A program made the translations under genes and the position numbers. From Lolium rigidum (lineage: Eukaryota > Streptophyta > Magnoliopsida > Poales > Poaceae), in NCBI RefSeq assembly GCF_022539505.1, contig NC_061513.1:353133696-353197695 (forward strand): 64,000 bases of DNA, given 5' to 3'. Position 1 is the stretch's first letter; every line of letters begins with the position of its first letter. A model generated the notes under the pieces. That model had not been told where the DNA came from, did no database searches, and worked only from the letters and a program-made list of their open reading frames with translations. Positions 21,436-32,799 of the stretch are shown piece by piece.

Positions 21436-23690
21436 CCGAGATGGCGGAAGGCACTCCGGTCAAGTACGAGGATCCGGCCGAGGAGCTCAAGAAGAAGCAT
21501 GACGAGATCAAGCGGTCCTCGAAGCCGACCTCATCGGCTCTTTCCACGAGAACCCGCTCACATGGCATCGGGTGGAAAGGGTTCTCACCGAAGGCGCGCT
21601 CGATGGAGTGGACCTGTCCACCCCGTCGAAGAACGCACCGAGTCGCTCGCGTCGGAAATCAACTTCATGGTGGCTCATTCGCTACACCGCCATTCCGAGA
21701 GCCTGGTGAACACTTTGGAGCGTGTCGCTCGCGCGTGATCCGGAAATCATGAGCCATCGGTATTCTCCGTCGGGACCAGCTCCGGGGACTTACCAAGGAG
21801 AGATGCCACTCCGAGTCCCGTCCACCGCTGCCGTTCGCGTTGGCAGCACCAGAAGTGCCGAATTCATCGGCATACGTCGTCTACAAGATTGGTGGTGACC
21901 CTAGTGACTACCAATTCTTACACGAGGCGCCTAAGGAGATCCCGCACGGATACACGTGCACATACGTGCCGGACTGCAGTAACTGGGCGCTCTCGAACCA
22001 GGCTGCAACAGCAGGGACTTCTGGGACAGCAGGAGGAACGTCGGGAACAGATCTTGAGAAACAGACGTGGCTGGCTAAGTACGCCACCCCGACAAACCTC
22101 CAGAGCTCAGCTCCTGCAGTTGGCTCAGAGCTGGAAAAGCAAGCATGGCTGGCTAAGTATGCCACCCCGGCGAATCTTCAGGGTTCGACGCCTGCAGCCA
22201 TCACTGCGGATCAGATTTGTACAATTCTGAAAGACCAGTTCGGCATGATGCCGAAAAGAAGGACAATCGGCTATTCCAAGCCATACCCCAACGAGTACGA
22301 ATTGATCTCGCTACCACCCAAATATCGGCTCCCTGACTTCACAAAGTTTAATGGATCAGATGGTTCCAGCTCCATCGAGCATGTGAGCCGATATTTGGCA
22401 CGGTTGAGCACGATCTCGGCATCGGACGAGCTGCGTGTGAGGTTCTTCGCACGATCCCTCACGGGATCGGCTTTCGGGTGGTACACATTGCTACCACCAA
22501 ACTCAATCCGGACTTGGAAGCGGTTGGAAGAACGAGTTCCACGAGCGAGTATCACTCGGAGGCTTCGAGGCTGGCATTGCCGATCTAGCACAAGTACGAC
22601 GAAGCGCGGGGAGACGGTGGCGAGAATACGTCCGGCGCTTCGGGACCGTTAGGAACCGATGCTATTCGGTTCATGTGAGTGAAAAAGAAGCGATCGAGTT
22701 GGCGGTGGTGGGTCTCTCATCATCGATCAAGGACGTGGCCTCCCAAGCGGACTACCCTTCACCGGCGCACATGGTGCGGAAGGCGTCGGCATATGAACAG
22801 CGCCACCCGGATGTTTACCGGGATAAATTCAAGCGCGCGGTGGTCCTGGTTGAGGCGGATGAAGATGAAGGTGCTTGCGGGAGATCAAGAGGTAGCGAGT
22901 GGCTGAATGGACTCGGGGGCAAGCCCCGTGTCACGTAAATGGGTTAAGCCACAAGGTCCTCCAAAAGGGTTTGACTTCGACGTGACCAAAGCTGAGCAGA
23001 TTTTCGACCTCTTACTCAAGGAGAAGCGACTAAAGGTACCCGAAGGCCACAAGATCCCCACGGTGCAAGAGCTGAACGGAAAGCCATACGCAAGTGGCAT
23101 GACACGTTCACCCACGCCACCAACGACTGCGAGGGTGTGGCGTCAACGGGTCCAAATGGCGATAGAACAAGGGCGGCTAATTTTCAGCCAGTACGCCATG
23201 AAGGTCGACACACACCCCTTCCCCGCCGTTAACATGGTGGAGTATACTTACCATGGAGGGTGCCAGCCAGATTTCTCGTGCAATATCAACATGGTAGGAC
23301 CTGGTCACCACTCTGGTAAGGACGGAGATGAGGGCAGCTGCTCTCATAGCAAGGACGCAGAGGAAGCCGCTCCACGCGATCGGCTCCGTCACGATGGCAA
23401 GCGCTACATCACAGAGGGAGAAGTGAGGAACGTAAGATATCAGCGACCTCTCTCTGATCACCTCCTCAACAAGTATGTGGGTCAATACGACCAACGCCGG
23501 CGATACAACGACGATGATGAAAGAGATCGTCTGGCTGGGGACGCCAGGAGATACCGTCGGCATGATCGCGACGATGAGCGATATGAGCGCCACGCCAAGG
23601 AAAAGTCGAGGGAGCAAGACGACGTGGATAGGCACTGGGACTGCCCCTTCTTCGGTACACTTGCTGGGATTCGGGAATGAGCCGATTGCC
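21436..23690 (+). pseudogene. Gypsy gag polyprotein, broken
   Basis: Structural protein of a Ty3/Gypsy element, acting in the cytoplasm to package retrotransposon RNA. The segment at about 22310-22530 (LPDFTKFNGSDG..., ARFLAR-like, GSAFGWYTLLPP) is the typical Retrotrans_gag core. The later part (22680-23680) continues gag in other frames with VVGLSSSIKDVAS, a GFDFDVTKAEQIFDLLL segment and an Arg/Asp-rich region before a degenerate zinc-knuckle-like CPFF. The frame changes at about 21760-21840, 22530, 22890 and 23670 show at least three indels. Part of the tandem-like segment near 22060-22190 (LAKYATP twice) is an internal repeat of about 72 bp. Confidence 0.8.
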
Positions 23691-24740
23691 TACAATCGGC
23701 AAGCGCCGAGAATGTAAACAAAAGAAGAAGGATGCGGCTAACGTGTCCGGTGTTCAAGCGTCTAGGGCCTCTCCCGCCTCGGAACAAGCATGCTGAGTCC
23801 GCTCGGGTGGAAGATCTCGAGGAACTAGAGGACGATGATGAAGAAGAAGACAAGTATCATCGGCCAAGGTGGTGCCACCGATGGGCTCGGCCGTTCCCAA
23901 AAGCGAAGGGTTCGGCGTCTACGTGGGTTGGAGGAAGGCGAAGGTTATACACTGCACACGTTGAGGAAGGCGCGGCCTGATGCGGCGCTAAAATTCAGCG
24001 AACCGTGGACGAAGAAGGTCGGCCACAAAGGAAAGAGTGGCGCCCCGGACAAAGAAAGCCGATGGTGAGACATCGGGCGGCTCAGCTATGGTCTTCATCC
24101 TTCCAACGGAGTTTAGTGCTCCGAGGATTAGACGAAGCACTGTGGCACAACTTGGCTGCGGCCCACGGCCGGTCATCTTTGAAAAGCCACGAGAGAGAAG
24201 CTACGAGGCATCGAAGGCCACTGTACTTGCGAGGTTACATCAATGGGCAGCTGTCAACAAGATGTTGGTGGACACGGAGCGCGATTAACGATTATGCCAT
24301 ACTCCATGCTACGTCGGTTGGGACGCTCTAGCTCGGATCGATCAAGACCAATGTGACGGCGGCGATTTCAGCGGCCAAGCATCGGCGCACAAGGTGTTAC
24401 GAACGTGGATCGGCCGTAGGAAGGAAAGCCGTCCCTACTACGTTCTTTATTGTCGGACGGCAAGAGCTCCTATCTTTGTCCTACTAGGGAGAGGTTGGAT
24501 CCACGCCAGCTTGTTGCATTCCATCCACGATGCACCAATGCCTAATACGGTGGGATGGAGATGAAGTAGAAGGCGTCCACGCGAGATGATTCAGCCCAGA
24601 GATTTCAACGGTGGCATGAACGTTTGGGAGACATCGGGCCAGAGCCACTCTCGGGCATCAATTTGGACGGCTGCGAGCGCATCGACGTGACAAAGGACGG
24701 GGTGAGGCTGGTTTTATCCACCGGCCTGACCGTGTAACAA
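23690..24740 (+). pseudogene. Degenerate Gypsy gag C terminus and aspartic protease
   Basis: An acidic Glu/Asp segment (near 23800-23860) is followed in shifting frames by VFILPTEFSAPR and then MLVDT at about 24262-24276, where a retroviral-type protease has DTGA. The Gly-Ala that should follow is lost through an indel (reads DTERD and stops). Downstream fragments show more frameshifts. The coding signal ends at about 24740 with no RT after it. Confidence 0.6.
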
Positions 24741-25918
24741 AAGCAACATCGATGGACAAACATGGCGTGCCGATCCATGTGATCGGCCCCGAGGATTATG
24801 GAGGAACATTGCAAAAACCTTCATCGAGCAAGCAACGTGGAGGCCGATTCCGGCAATCGGCCAAAATTATCTTCACCATTCATTACGCACTGGGTTCAAC
24901 GTCGATCCAATGGGCAATGGGTTTGCGTCGGGCTGATGCGGCTGGAATCAGGCGATTACTGATTGCCTAACGGACGAGCGTTCACATTTTAGTGCCTTGG
25001 CTAACGAGCCGATATCGGCGGTTACAGCGAGAATCGGCTCGGGGGCACCTAATCGGATAAACATGTGCGATACATGTGCGGTGAAATATTGGGGGCCGAT
25101 AGAAAAAATCGGCCGTAAAAAAAAATTTCCGCATGATATGCGGCCGATGCACGGACATCGACTTAAGGAGAGTACGAGTTGCTTATAAACAGAGGCTCAA
25201 GGGCAACCGAACTTGGTTGATGTCACGTTCAGAGGTTATTACGACCAGAGTTTTGGAGACCACTAGAAATTCAAGACATCCTCACCGGAAGTTACATCAG
25301 CCTGCTGAAGATGATGAGCCCATTTGATCAGCAAGACGCAAGAATTGGCTGGCCCTGAAGGTTCTCTCCTCTGAGGAGCCAATTTTGTTTGAATCGGCTG
25401 GCTCTGCATTATAATTTGGAAGCCGGTGGTGGCACATTTGGCTGGCTCACCTCTTTTCTCGCCTTGACTGAGGCTCGGGGGGCAGCTTGCCCTAAAGGAC
25501 CCTTTGCTATAGTAAGCCGATTTGGTTGAAGTCGGCTGGCTCTGCATCTCGACTTTTTTGAGGAATGGTCACGCGGGAAAACGGAGCGGGATTTCGGCTC
25601 CGGCCTCACGGGTTGATTCGGCAATGGTCCTAGATCTCTCCCGAAGGCAAAGGGGATTTGGAAAAGAAGGATTCGGCGGGGAGAACGTCGCGGAAACCTA
25701 AGGTTAATGATGAGACCAGGCATTATTTCAGGGGTTTTGCCGTTAAATCTAGCGGCTAGCGCTCAATGGCCGCGGTTTGGACCTGTTCGGTTGGGAGTTT
25801 GGGGATCTGAATTTGAGCAAGGTTCACGGAGTTACCATCTCGAAATTTATCGTAAGAGGTCGATGCGTTGCCATCGGCTCATTGAGCGTTGATCAAACTA
25901 ACAATCGGCAGAATCGGT
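24741..25918 (+). other. Gypsy non-coding 3' region
   Basis: No gene. The stretch is full of ATCGGC/GCCGAT and GGCTCGGGGGC motifs spaced irregularly, with direct repeats around 25290-25560 (segments ending in GGCTGGCTC). It is cut by the LTR beginning at 25919. Confidence 0.5.
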
Positions 25919-27159
25919 TGATGGCGTGTATTTCACACGTTCGTTGGGCAACCCCAAGAGGAAGGTATGATGCACACAGCAGCAAGTTTTCCCTCAGAAA
26001 GAAACCAAGGTTTATCGAACCAGGAGGAGCCAAGAAGCACGTTGAAGGTTGATGGCGGCGGGATGTAGTGCGGCGCAACACCGGGGATTCGGCGCCAACG
26101 TGGAACATGCACAACACAACCAAAGTACTTTGCCCCAACGAAACGGTGAGGTTGTCAATCTCACTAGAGCTTGCTTGTAACAAAGGATTAACCGTATTGT
26201 GTGGAAGATGATTGTTTGCGAGAAAACAGTAAAACAAGTATTGCGGCAGATTTGTATTTCGGTATTAAAAGAATGGACCGGGGTCCACGAGTTCACTAGA
26301 GGTGTCTCTCCCATAAGATAAAAGCATGTTGGGTGAACAAATTACGGTCGGGCAATTGACAAATAGAGAGGGCATAACAATGCACATACATGTCATGATA
26401 AGTATAGTGAGATTTAATTGGGCATTACGACAAAGTACATAGACCGCCATCCAAGCTGCATCTATGCCTAAAAGTCCACCTTCGGGTTATCGTCCGAACC
26501 CCTTCCGGTATTAAGTTGCAAAGCAACGAGACAATTGCATTAAGTATGGTGCGTAATGTAATCAACAACTACATCCTCGGACATAGCGCCAATGTTTTAT
26601 CCCTAGTGGCAACGACACAACACAACCTTAGAACTTTACATCCTTGTCCCGGTGTCAATGCGAGGCATGAACCCACTATCGAGCATAAATACTCCCTCTT
26701 GGAGTTAAAAGCAAAAACTTGGCCGAGCCTCTACTAGTAACGGAGAGCATGCAAGATCATAAACAACACATATGTAATAACTTGATAATTAACATAACAT
26801 GGTATTCTCTATCCATCGGATCCCGACAAACACAACATAGAGTATTACGAGATAGATGATCTTGATCATGTTAGGCAGCTCACAAGATCCAACAATGAAG
26901 CACAATGAGGAGAAGACAACCATCTAGCTACTGCTATGGACCCATAGTCAGGGGGTGAACTACTCACTCATCACTCCGGAGAGCGACCATGGCGGTGTAG
27001 AGTCCTCAGGGAGATGAATCCCCTCTCCGGCGGGAGTGCCGGAGGAGATCTCGAGAATCCCCGAGATGGGATCGGCGGCGGCGGCGTCTCGGTAAGGTTT
27101 TACGTATCGTGGTTTTTCGCATCGGGGGTTTCGCGACGGAGGCTTTAAGTAGGCGGAAG
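25919..27159 (-). repeat. LTR in minus orientation, truncated at a gap
   Basis: The plus strand starts TGATGGCGTGTATTTCACACG at the break in the Gypsy 3' region, which is the inverse of an LTR 3' end. The rest is AT-rich then GC-rich near 27000-27150, paralleling the arrangement of the LTRs at 51676-53394. No primer-binding site adjoins it at 25918, so it is a 3' LTR or a solo LTR. The other end is lost in the N gap. Confidence 0.6.
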
Positions 27160-27259
27160 NNNNNNNNNNNNNNNNNNNNNNNNNNNNNNNNNNNNNNNNN
27201 NNNNNNNNNNNNNNNNNNNNNNNNNNNNNNNNNNNNNNNNNNNNNNNNNNNNNNNNNNN
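27160..27259. other. Assembly gap (100 N)
   Basis: Exactly 100 N between the GC-rich part of an LTR and exon 5 of the antisense ORF. The true length and the junction of the two elements are unknown. The track-like open frames that span it are meaningless. Confidence 1.
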
Positions 27260-29460
27260 ACAAAGCGGCGACTTTGCGTCCTTATACGCTTAAGGATCGC
27301 TTCCTCGCGAGCAGATTGTGCAGCTATATGCTCGCTCAGCGAAGTCTCGGCAGTGTGAAGTCTCTTTCTAAGATCTTCGACACCAGCAGCGTCAGTCTTG
27401 GCCTTGTCAGCCTCTGCTCTAGCTTGAACAGCGTCTAATTCGGCCTTCTTACGAGCCTCTTCACTTTGCTCTAATTTTTGAGCAAGTGCATTGGCACGCT
27501 CGTTGATAGCCGCCAATTTTTCTGCCAAGAAAGATAAAATTTCGTTAAAATATCGACAACAACGGAGTAACGGAGTAATGGTAAAAAAGAAAGCAGCAAG
27601 GCATCACCTTCAGTTTTGTTAGCATATTCACGATACCCAATGAATTGAGCACCGATGCGGATAAGGTCTTTAATCATGGGCTGTCAAGAAAAGAAAGGAA
27701 AAAAGAAAGAAAATTTCGATATGAGAAAAATATAATGGCATACCGAAGCAAACAGAGGAAGTACGTACAGAGACAAGAGCATTGAGAACTTACATCATCC
27801 AAGAGAGGGTTAGAAGAGCTACTCAATTGGAGACTCGGCTCCGGAATTGCTTCAGTCCGTGCCCTTTTTGGCGAAGGGACAAGGGGGCTCGAAGGAGGAG
27901 TAGACGCGCCGACGTTTTGTTGAGGAGGCGAGGATTCTTCTCCTTCAACTAGCGGCTCCGAAATAACTAGAGTATGTGACGTACTCGTTCGAGCAGCCAC
28001 ATCCAAAGTTGGTGTTTCTTCATCATCATCACTGTGGAAAAAGGGTGGCAGCATAAAAAGCAAGGCAAACAAAATTCTTCGAATAGAAAGAGAGGGAACT
28101 CACGAACTGATGAGACTCTCGAGATAGGGGTCATAAGCTGCCTTTCGCGGTGAAGGAGCAGTTTCTTCGGGTTTGGAGGTCCCGGAATCTTCGACATCAC
28201 TCCTTTTCCTTTTGTTCTTTGGAGAAACAGCAGGAGGAGGAGATTGTGCTGATGTAGTACCTTCAGAGGCAGCATCCTTTTCAATAGATCCCGCAGATTT
28301 TCGGGAATCTGCGGGTTCATTCACAAAAGAGGGGGCTTCCTGGTTGTCATCGGCAACAACGGCCCTTTCCTCGACATCTCCACCTTCAGGAAGAGGAGGA
28401 AGGGAAGCCATAGTAGGATGCTTCTGCAGAAAAATAGCGACAAAAGAAAAATTAGAGAGATATCAATACAATGAGATGCAGGGAAAGTTCGGAACAAGAT
28501 AGAAATTCGAGAAGACCAAATACCTTGGGGAGAGGATTGGCGGAGCTGTATGGTTCCACGCGGCAAGAGGAGGGAATAGGATCCCTCTTGCTCAGCCGAG
28601 GAAATTCTTCGAATAAGCTTTTCCAAGTCCTTCACAGTAAAGATCATTGGAGAGCCTATTGGCGTCATTTTCACCAAAGATACGTCCAAAGGGGATTTTT
28701 GCGAGCCTGAAGAGGCTGCACTCTAATCCGAAGAAAGTAGGCAGTGATTTGAACACCAGACAGCTCTTTGCCTCGAGTATTTTGAAGCTGATGAATACGA
28801 GACATAAGTGCTTCTGTCGCCTTTTTCTCTTCTTCGGAAGCTTCAGCATCCCAGGAGCGGCGGCGTTGAATTTTGGCACTTCCATCAAAAGGGACTATGT
28901 TGTGTTCCACAGAATTGGCACTTTCTTCGTGTATGTAGAGCCACCTTTTGCGCCATCCTTGGACAGAATCAGGAAATTTGACGTCGAAGTAATCAACATC
29001 AGTTCGGACACAGATAACAACACCGCCTATGTTATAGGTGGCGTTGTGGGAGCCATTGCGGCGGAGGCAGAAAATGCGTTTCCACAGAGCCCAGTTAGGA
29101 GGGATTCCAAGGAAGCATTCGCACAACGTGATAAAAATAGAAATATGAAGGATGGAATTGGGGGTCAGCTGGTGCAGTTGAATCCCATAGACAAAGAGAA
29201 GGCCGCGGAGGAAATCGTGAATTGGGGTAGAAAGGCCGCGGATGAGGTGATCAACGAAACTAACCCGGTACTCCATTGGAGGGTTTGGGTAGCTTTCTTC
29301 GCTGGGAAAGCGGATGGCGTCTTCTTTCTTCATCAGGCCAAGCCTCTTCAGAGATGTTGACGTCTTGGTTGGAGATTTTAGATCTCTCCCACTCAAGATC
29401 TTCAGCGGCCATCTTGGATTCTCGAGTACCGTGGCGAGTGAGTCGCGTGCGCGGTGGCAT
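27260..29460 (-). pseudogene. Multi-exon antisense ORF of a Gypsy element (Transposase_28-like)
   Basis: Opposite to the direction of its host element (LTR and purine tract read plus). Five exons are supported by GT/AG borders and kept frame: E1 29460-28524, E2 28423-28104, E3 28031-27794, E4 27680-27608, E5 27521 into the gap. E1 holds the conserved part, with VDHLIRGLSTP, YGIQLHQLTPNSILH and WALWKRIFCL, which I recognise as the 'putative gypsy type transposon' family (PF04195). E2-E3 are low-complexity Ser/Pro/Glu with a basic KNKRKR motif (possible nuclear signal). E4-E5 form an Ala/Glu/Lys-rich coiled coil. E1 has frameshifts (near 29350 and 28680), so this copy is broken. Antisense ORFs of this type are known from Tat-lineage Gypsy elements. 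Role unknown. Confidence 0.7.
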
Positions 29461-30839
29461 CAACGGCACTCGGAGAAGCAACGTTCGTGCGTGCGGAAGA
29501 TCGAAAGAGTTGGGCGCAGGGGAAGTCTTTGCAAAGAGGAACGGATAGTGCGGCGCAAGCGAAGAAGTGAGCCGAGGTTGAAGAAAGGTTTATATAGGAA
29601 TCGGGCGAAGCAATGCACCGTTGGATGAAGAAGTCGTGTGGTGAAAAAGGATCTTGTAGATAAAAGGGTAAAAAGGTATTTTTACTGAGATGGAATGGAA
29701 CAGGCGTTACCGTACGTGCGCCAGGAAAAGCGGAGGACGTGTGTCCCCCACTTGCACAACGTGTCAACGTGGTGGAAACAATGGACCCACAAGGCAGAAA
29801 AATCCCAACTATTAATACAGATGAAGTAAATTCGACTAAGGGAAGCGTGCCGACACGAAAAATAAAAAAGAAGATTGGCGACAGGAGAAGTTATTTTAAT
29901 ACTTCGGGAGCCTTTGGTCACATACAAGTTTTTGCCCAAATGCTCGGGGGCTACTTCGATAAAAGTAAAATTTCGATTATGGCAATATAGAAATTGTGGG
30001 AGCCTACAACCAAGCACAAGTTCTTGGCTGTAGCCTCGGGGCTACTCCCATCGGGAGCGCTGTTCGCGCACCCGAGAGATGAAAAGAAGATCATATCGGG
30101 AAATAATGACAATATAGCGACAAGGTGGACTAAAATGTTGAGCCTACAACCAAGCACAAGTTCTTGGCTGTAGCCTCTGGGGCTACTCCCATCGGGAACG
30201 CTGTTCGCGTGCCCGATGAAATTAAAAAAGAAAAAAAAAAAGAGATAGAAAAGCAAGAGAGTATATTTCGAGTTATAATTAACTCTACATATACTCCCAT
30301 CGGGAGAACAATATGTAATATTTGACTCGATAAAATGTGCCTTTCCAACAGCCGGAAAAGCACTCGACAATATATTCTCAGAACGCCAAAGTTGCGATCA
30401 ATTTCTGAATGCCGCAAATTTGCGAAGGTAAGACCCCAGATCCGTTCTGCTGGGCGTAGCATCGCCGAAGACTGCGCTCTGCTACTTTTATCCGTATCAA
30501 CAGATACGAAGAAAAATCCTAACGGACGCGTTAGGTACTCGATAAATTTGACTGGGGACTCGACTGAATGGTAAGACCTTAAGCGGCACCTGTCGAAGTT
30601 TGCACCAAGTATCCCGAGATCATGTCCAGGGATGTGATCTTGAAGTAGGTTTTTGCGGATTGCCACTAGAGCAGTTAACTAGTACCTGATCCGTCAGATG
30701 AACTAGCCCCAATTACCATTATCCCTGTACAATATAGAATTTTATATGAAGAAATATAAAAGAGTTAAAGCTCTCGAATGAAAATAAACAGTGGAGATTT
30801 TCCCTGACTCTACGATTCAAGCAAAATCTCGGGGGCTAC
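29461..30839 (+). other. Gypsy 3' non-coding region
   Basis: No coding signal. Two hairpin units (about 29998-30080 and 30138-30215) match those at 16070-16515. The segment 30370-30740 matches 15600-15990. It ends in the purine tract next to the LTR. Confidence 0.6.
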
Positions 30840-31218
30840 TGACATAGGCATCCCAAATGGGCCTGCCGAAGATAGTACCCGGGGTTTAATGAAGGCCCAC
30901 TACCCGAAGAATAAGAAGATTCGGGAGCCCAAGATATATTAAGGAAAGTAGAGTTGTAATAGGAAGTGTTGTTTGATATCTGGCGGGATGAGTTAGAAAC
31001 CGGACTCTGTAACTTGTACTAAACGAAACCCTCGGCTCCGCCTCCTATATAAAGGGGGAGTCGAGGGACGAAGAGATCATCGAATCATTGTTCACAAACC
31101 CTAGTTTTCATAATCGTCGAGTACTTTTCGGCTGAAACCTTCGAGATCTACTTGCCCTCTACTTCTAACTAAACCCTAGCCTATAATCCATAGGCATTGA
31201 CAAGTTGATACCTTGTCA
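30840..31218 (+). repeat. Gypsy 3' LTR (379 bp)
   Basis: TGACATAGGC...ACCTTGTCA, with TATATAAAG near 31047. It is the same family as the solo LTR at 61957-62349 and a distant relative of the 407-bp LTRs at 7426 and 16658 (same start and end layout). Confidence 0.85.
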
Positions 31219-31625
31219 TCAGGGGGTCAAAAAAAATCCAAGAATAGAAAGAATTTTGGTTCATAGAGGATGACATGCGGGACCCATGATCCTGCATCGT
31301 AAACGGCTCGATCGGAGAACGTTGAACGAGATGGCGCGATCGAGAAAAAAACAATGCCAGAGAGGCTGCCATCTGGGCCCTACATCCCTCGGCGGTGCGG
31401 ATTTGCGTTGACTCGGCCGGCGAACCCGAGATTTCGAGATGCACCACGTCCCGGGCCACCATACGCGACGTTTTGGCCGCTTTCGTTTGGCTAGGTGGCC
31501 TCAAAAACGAGAAAAAAAAAAGTTTTGACATGCACCACGGAGGGACCAAAAATCGTCGGCCATGGTACACCATCAACCACGGCGCGACTTCAACTTCGTC
31601 GGCCATGGCAACTTTTCTTGTAGTG
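31219..31625 (-). mobile_element. CACTA transposon terminus, partial
   Basis: The minus strand starts CACTACAAGAAAAGTTGCC at 31625, a typical grass CACTA terminal repeat, followed by GC-rich subterminal sequence with two GGCCGACGA-type motifs. The other end is not found; the element is probably cut by the Gypsy LTR ending at 31218. Nothing is recognised in 31626-31950. Confidence 0.55.
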
Positions 31626-31960
31626 CTTGTAGGCCACAGATATAACACATGTACTGTACCATTAAGGCCCGGGCTTCAATCAAGAAAAGATAATCACCAG
31701 GTAACTTAGACATATGCATCGCTTTTTGTAAAGGACTAATACATGTTGCCTTACAGATTTGTAACTATTAGATGAGCTGATGCTTTGCAGCACCAAACAA
31801 TGCACCTGTACTAGTTCCATTTTAAAAATGTTGTCTTGACTTGAATATATGCTTCCTAGAGAGTAGCATTGCATTTCACATACAACTCTAGTTTTGATAG
31901 AAGACAAGCTAGCTCATATGTAGATTATTTTATTGCTAACTCAGATTTTGTTTGTTGCAG

Positions 31961-32239
31961 CCTAATAGGAACAGTGCTTGCTCCTCCACTTCTGCCACTA
32001 CAAGTATAGCAAGGCAACTAGCAGGAGCACCACCAGCACGACAACCAGCAGGAGCACCACCAGCACGGCAACCGGTAGGAGCACCACCAGCACCAAGGCA
32101 ATCAACAGGAGCACCACCCGCACCAAGGCAATCAGCATTCAATGCACCAAGGATTTCTAGGGTTGGCAGACAAACCAAGCTAACTCCAAGGATGGCAGGC
32201 TATCTCAATGCTGGAAGGTGGAGTAGTTACAAGAAGTGA
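31961..32239 (+). pseudogene. C-terminal exon of a transposon-like protein with Pro/Ala repeats
   Basis: After a pyrimidine tract and TTGCAG acceptor (about 31955-31960) a frame of some 92 codons opens: Ser/Thr-rich start, then four to five copies of a nine-residue GAPPARQPA-like repeat (27-bp units, 32013-32130), then a short conserved-looking end (TPRMAGYLNAGRW) and a stop at 32237. Such tails occur at the end of plant transposase-type genes, but no catalytic domain precedes it here. Family unproven. About 300 bp of AT-rich 3' flank with repeated GTTTGTGCTAGATGAG follows. Confidence 0.4.
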
Positions 32240-32554
32240 AGACTATGTGTTGTCTTGTATCAGTTTATCACAATGCCACTATGTGTACAAGTTTAAAACT
32301 ATGTGTTGGTTTGTATCAGTTTGAAACAATGGCAGTGTGTGCACAAGTTAAAGACTATGTGTTGGTTTGTTTGTGCTAGATGAGTTTGTGCTATATGATG
32401 TCAAAATATGAATTTAAATGATGTTCTCATTTTGTTTGTGCTAGATGAGTTTGTGCTATTTGATGTCAGAATATGAATTTAAATGTTCCCAATGCTATTT
32501 GATGTCAGAATATGCATTCAAATGTTCCCAGACTATGCATATTCATATAATAAA

Positions 32555-32785
32555 CTGCCGGCGACCATTTATGGGTGGCACCGCCGTGCCAAAGAAACCG
32601 TCGGCGACCATTTATGGGCGGCGCCGCCGTGCCTAAGAAACCGTCGGCGACCATTTAGAATTCTCCGAGATCCCACAAACATATTACATAAACCAAATTT
32701 AGAATTCTCCGAGATCCCGCATACATATTACATAAACCTAATTTAGAATTCTTCCGAGATGTAGCATACATATTACATAAACCCA
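32555..32785. repeat. Two short tandem arrays
   Basis: 32555-32655 has three imperfect copies of an AACCGTCGGCGACCATTTA / GGCGGCGCCGCCGTGCC unit. 32654-32785 has three copies of a 44-bp unit starting TTTAGAATTCTCCGAGA (starts 32654, 32698, 32742). They lie between two transposon-like genes that face each other. Confidence 0.85.
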
Positions 32786-32799
32786 ACATATATCATATG

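Larger units (their letters stand above)
20218..25918 (+). mobile_element. Gypsy retrotransposon with gag and protease only, 3'-truncated
   Basis: 5' LTR, leader, gag (21.4-23.7 kb), degenerate protease region (to about 24.74 kb), then 1.2 kb of non-coding DNA rich in ATCGGC/GCCGAT motifs. No reverse transcriptase, RNase H or integrase is found on any frame. The 3' LTR is missing because another LTR begins at 25919. Either pol was never present (a non-autonomous family) or it was deleted. Confidence 0.7.
27260..31218 (+). mobile_element. Gypsy element, 3' half with antisense ORF
   Basis: The antisense ORF, a non-coding hairpin-rich region (29461-30839), a purine tract (CTCGGGGGCTAC) and one 379-bp LTR (30840-31218) remain. 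The 5' part is beyond the N gap or lost. The block 30370-30740 is closely similar to 15600-15990 of the coding-free element, so the two are relatives; the full-length family could have supplied proteins to the other. Confidence 0.7.

Noticed and set aside
21243..21752. Two overlapping 170-codon frames after the Gypsy LTR
   Set aside because: Gag leader sequence read in shifting frames; treated as part of the broken gag rather than separate genes.
27006..27528. Frames running through the first N gap
   Set aside because: Unknown bases translate as X; the gap length is arbitrary and frames on either side cannot be joined.
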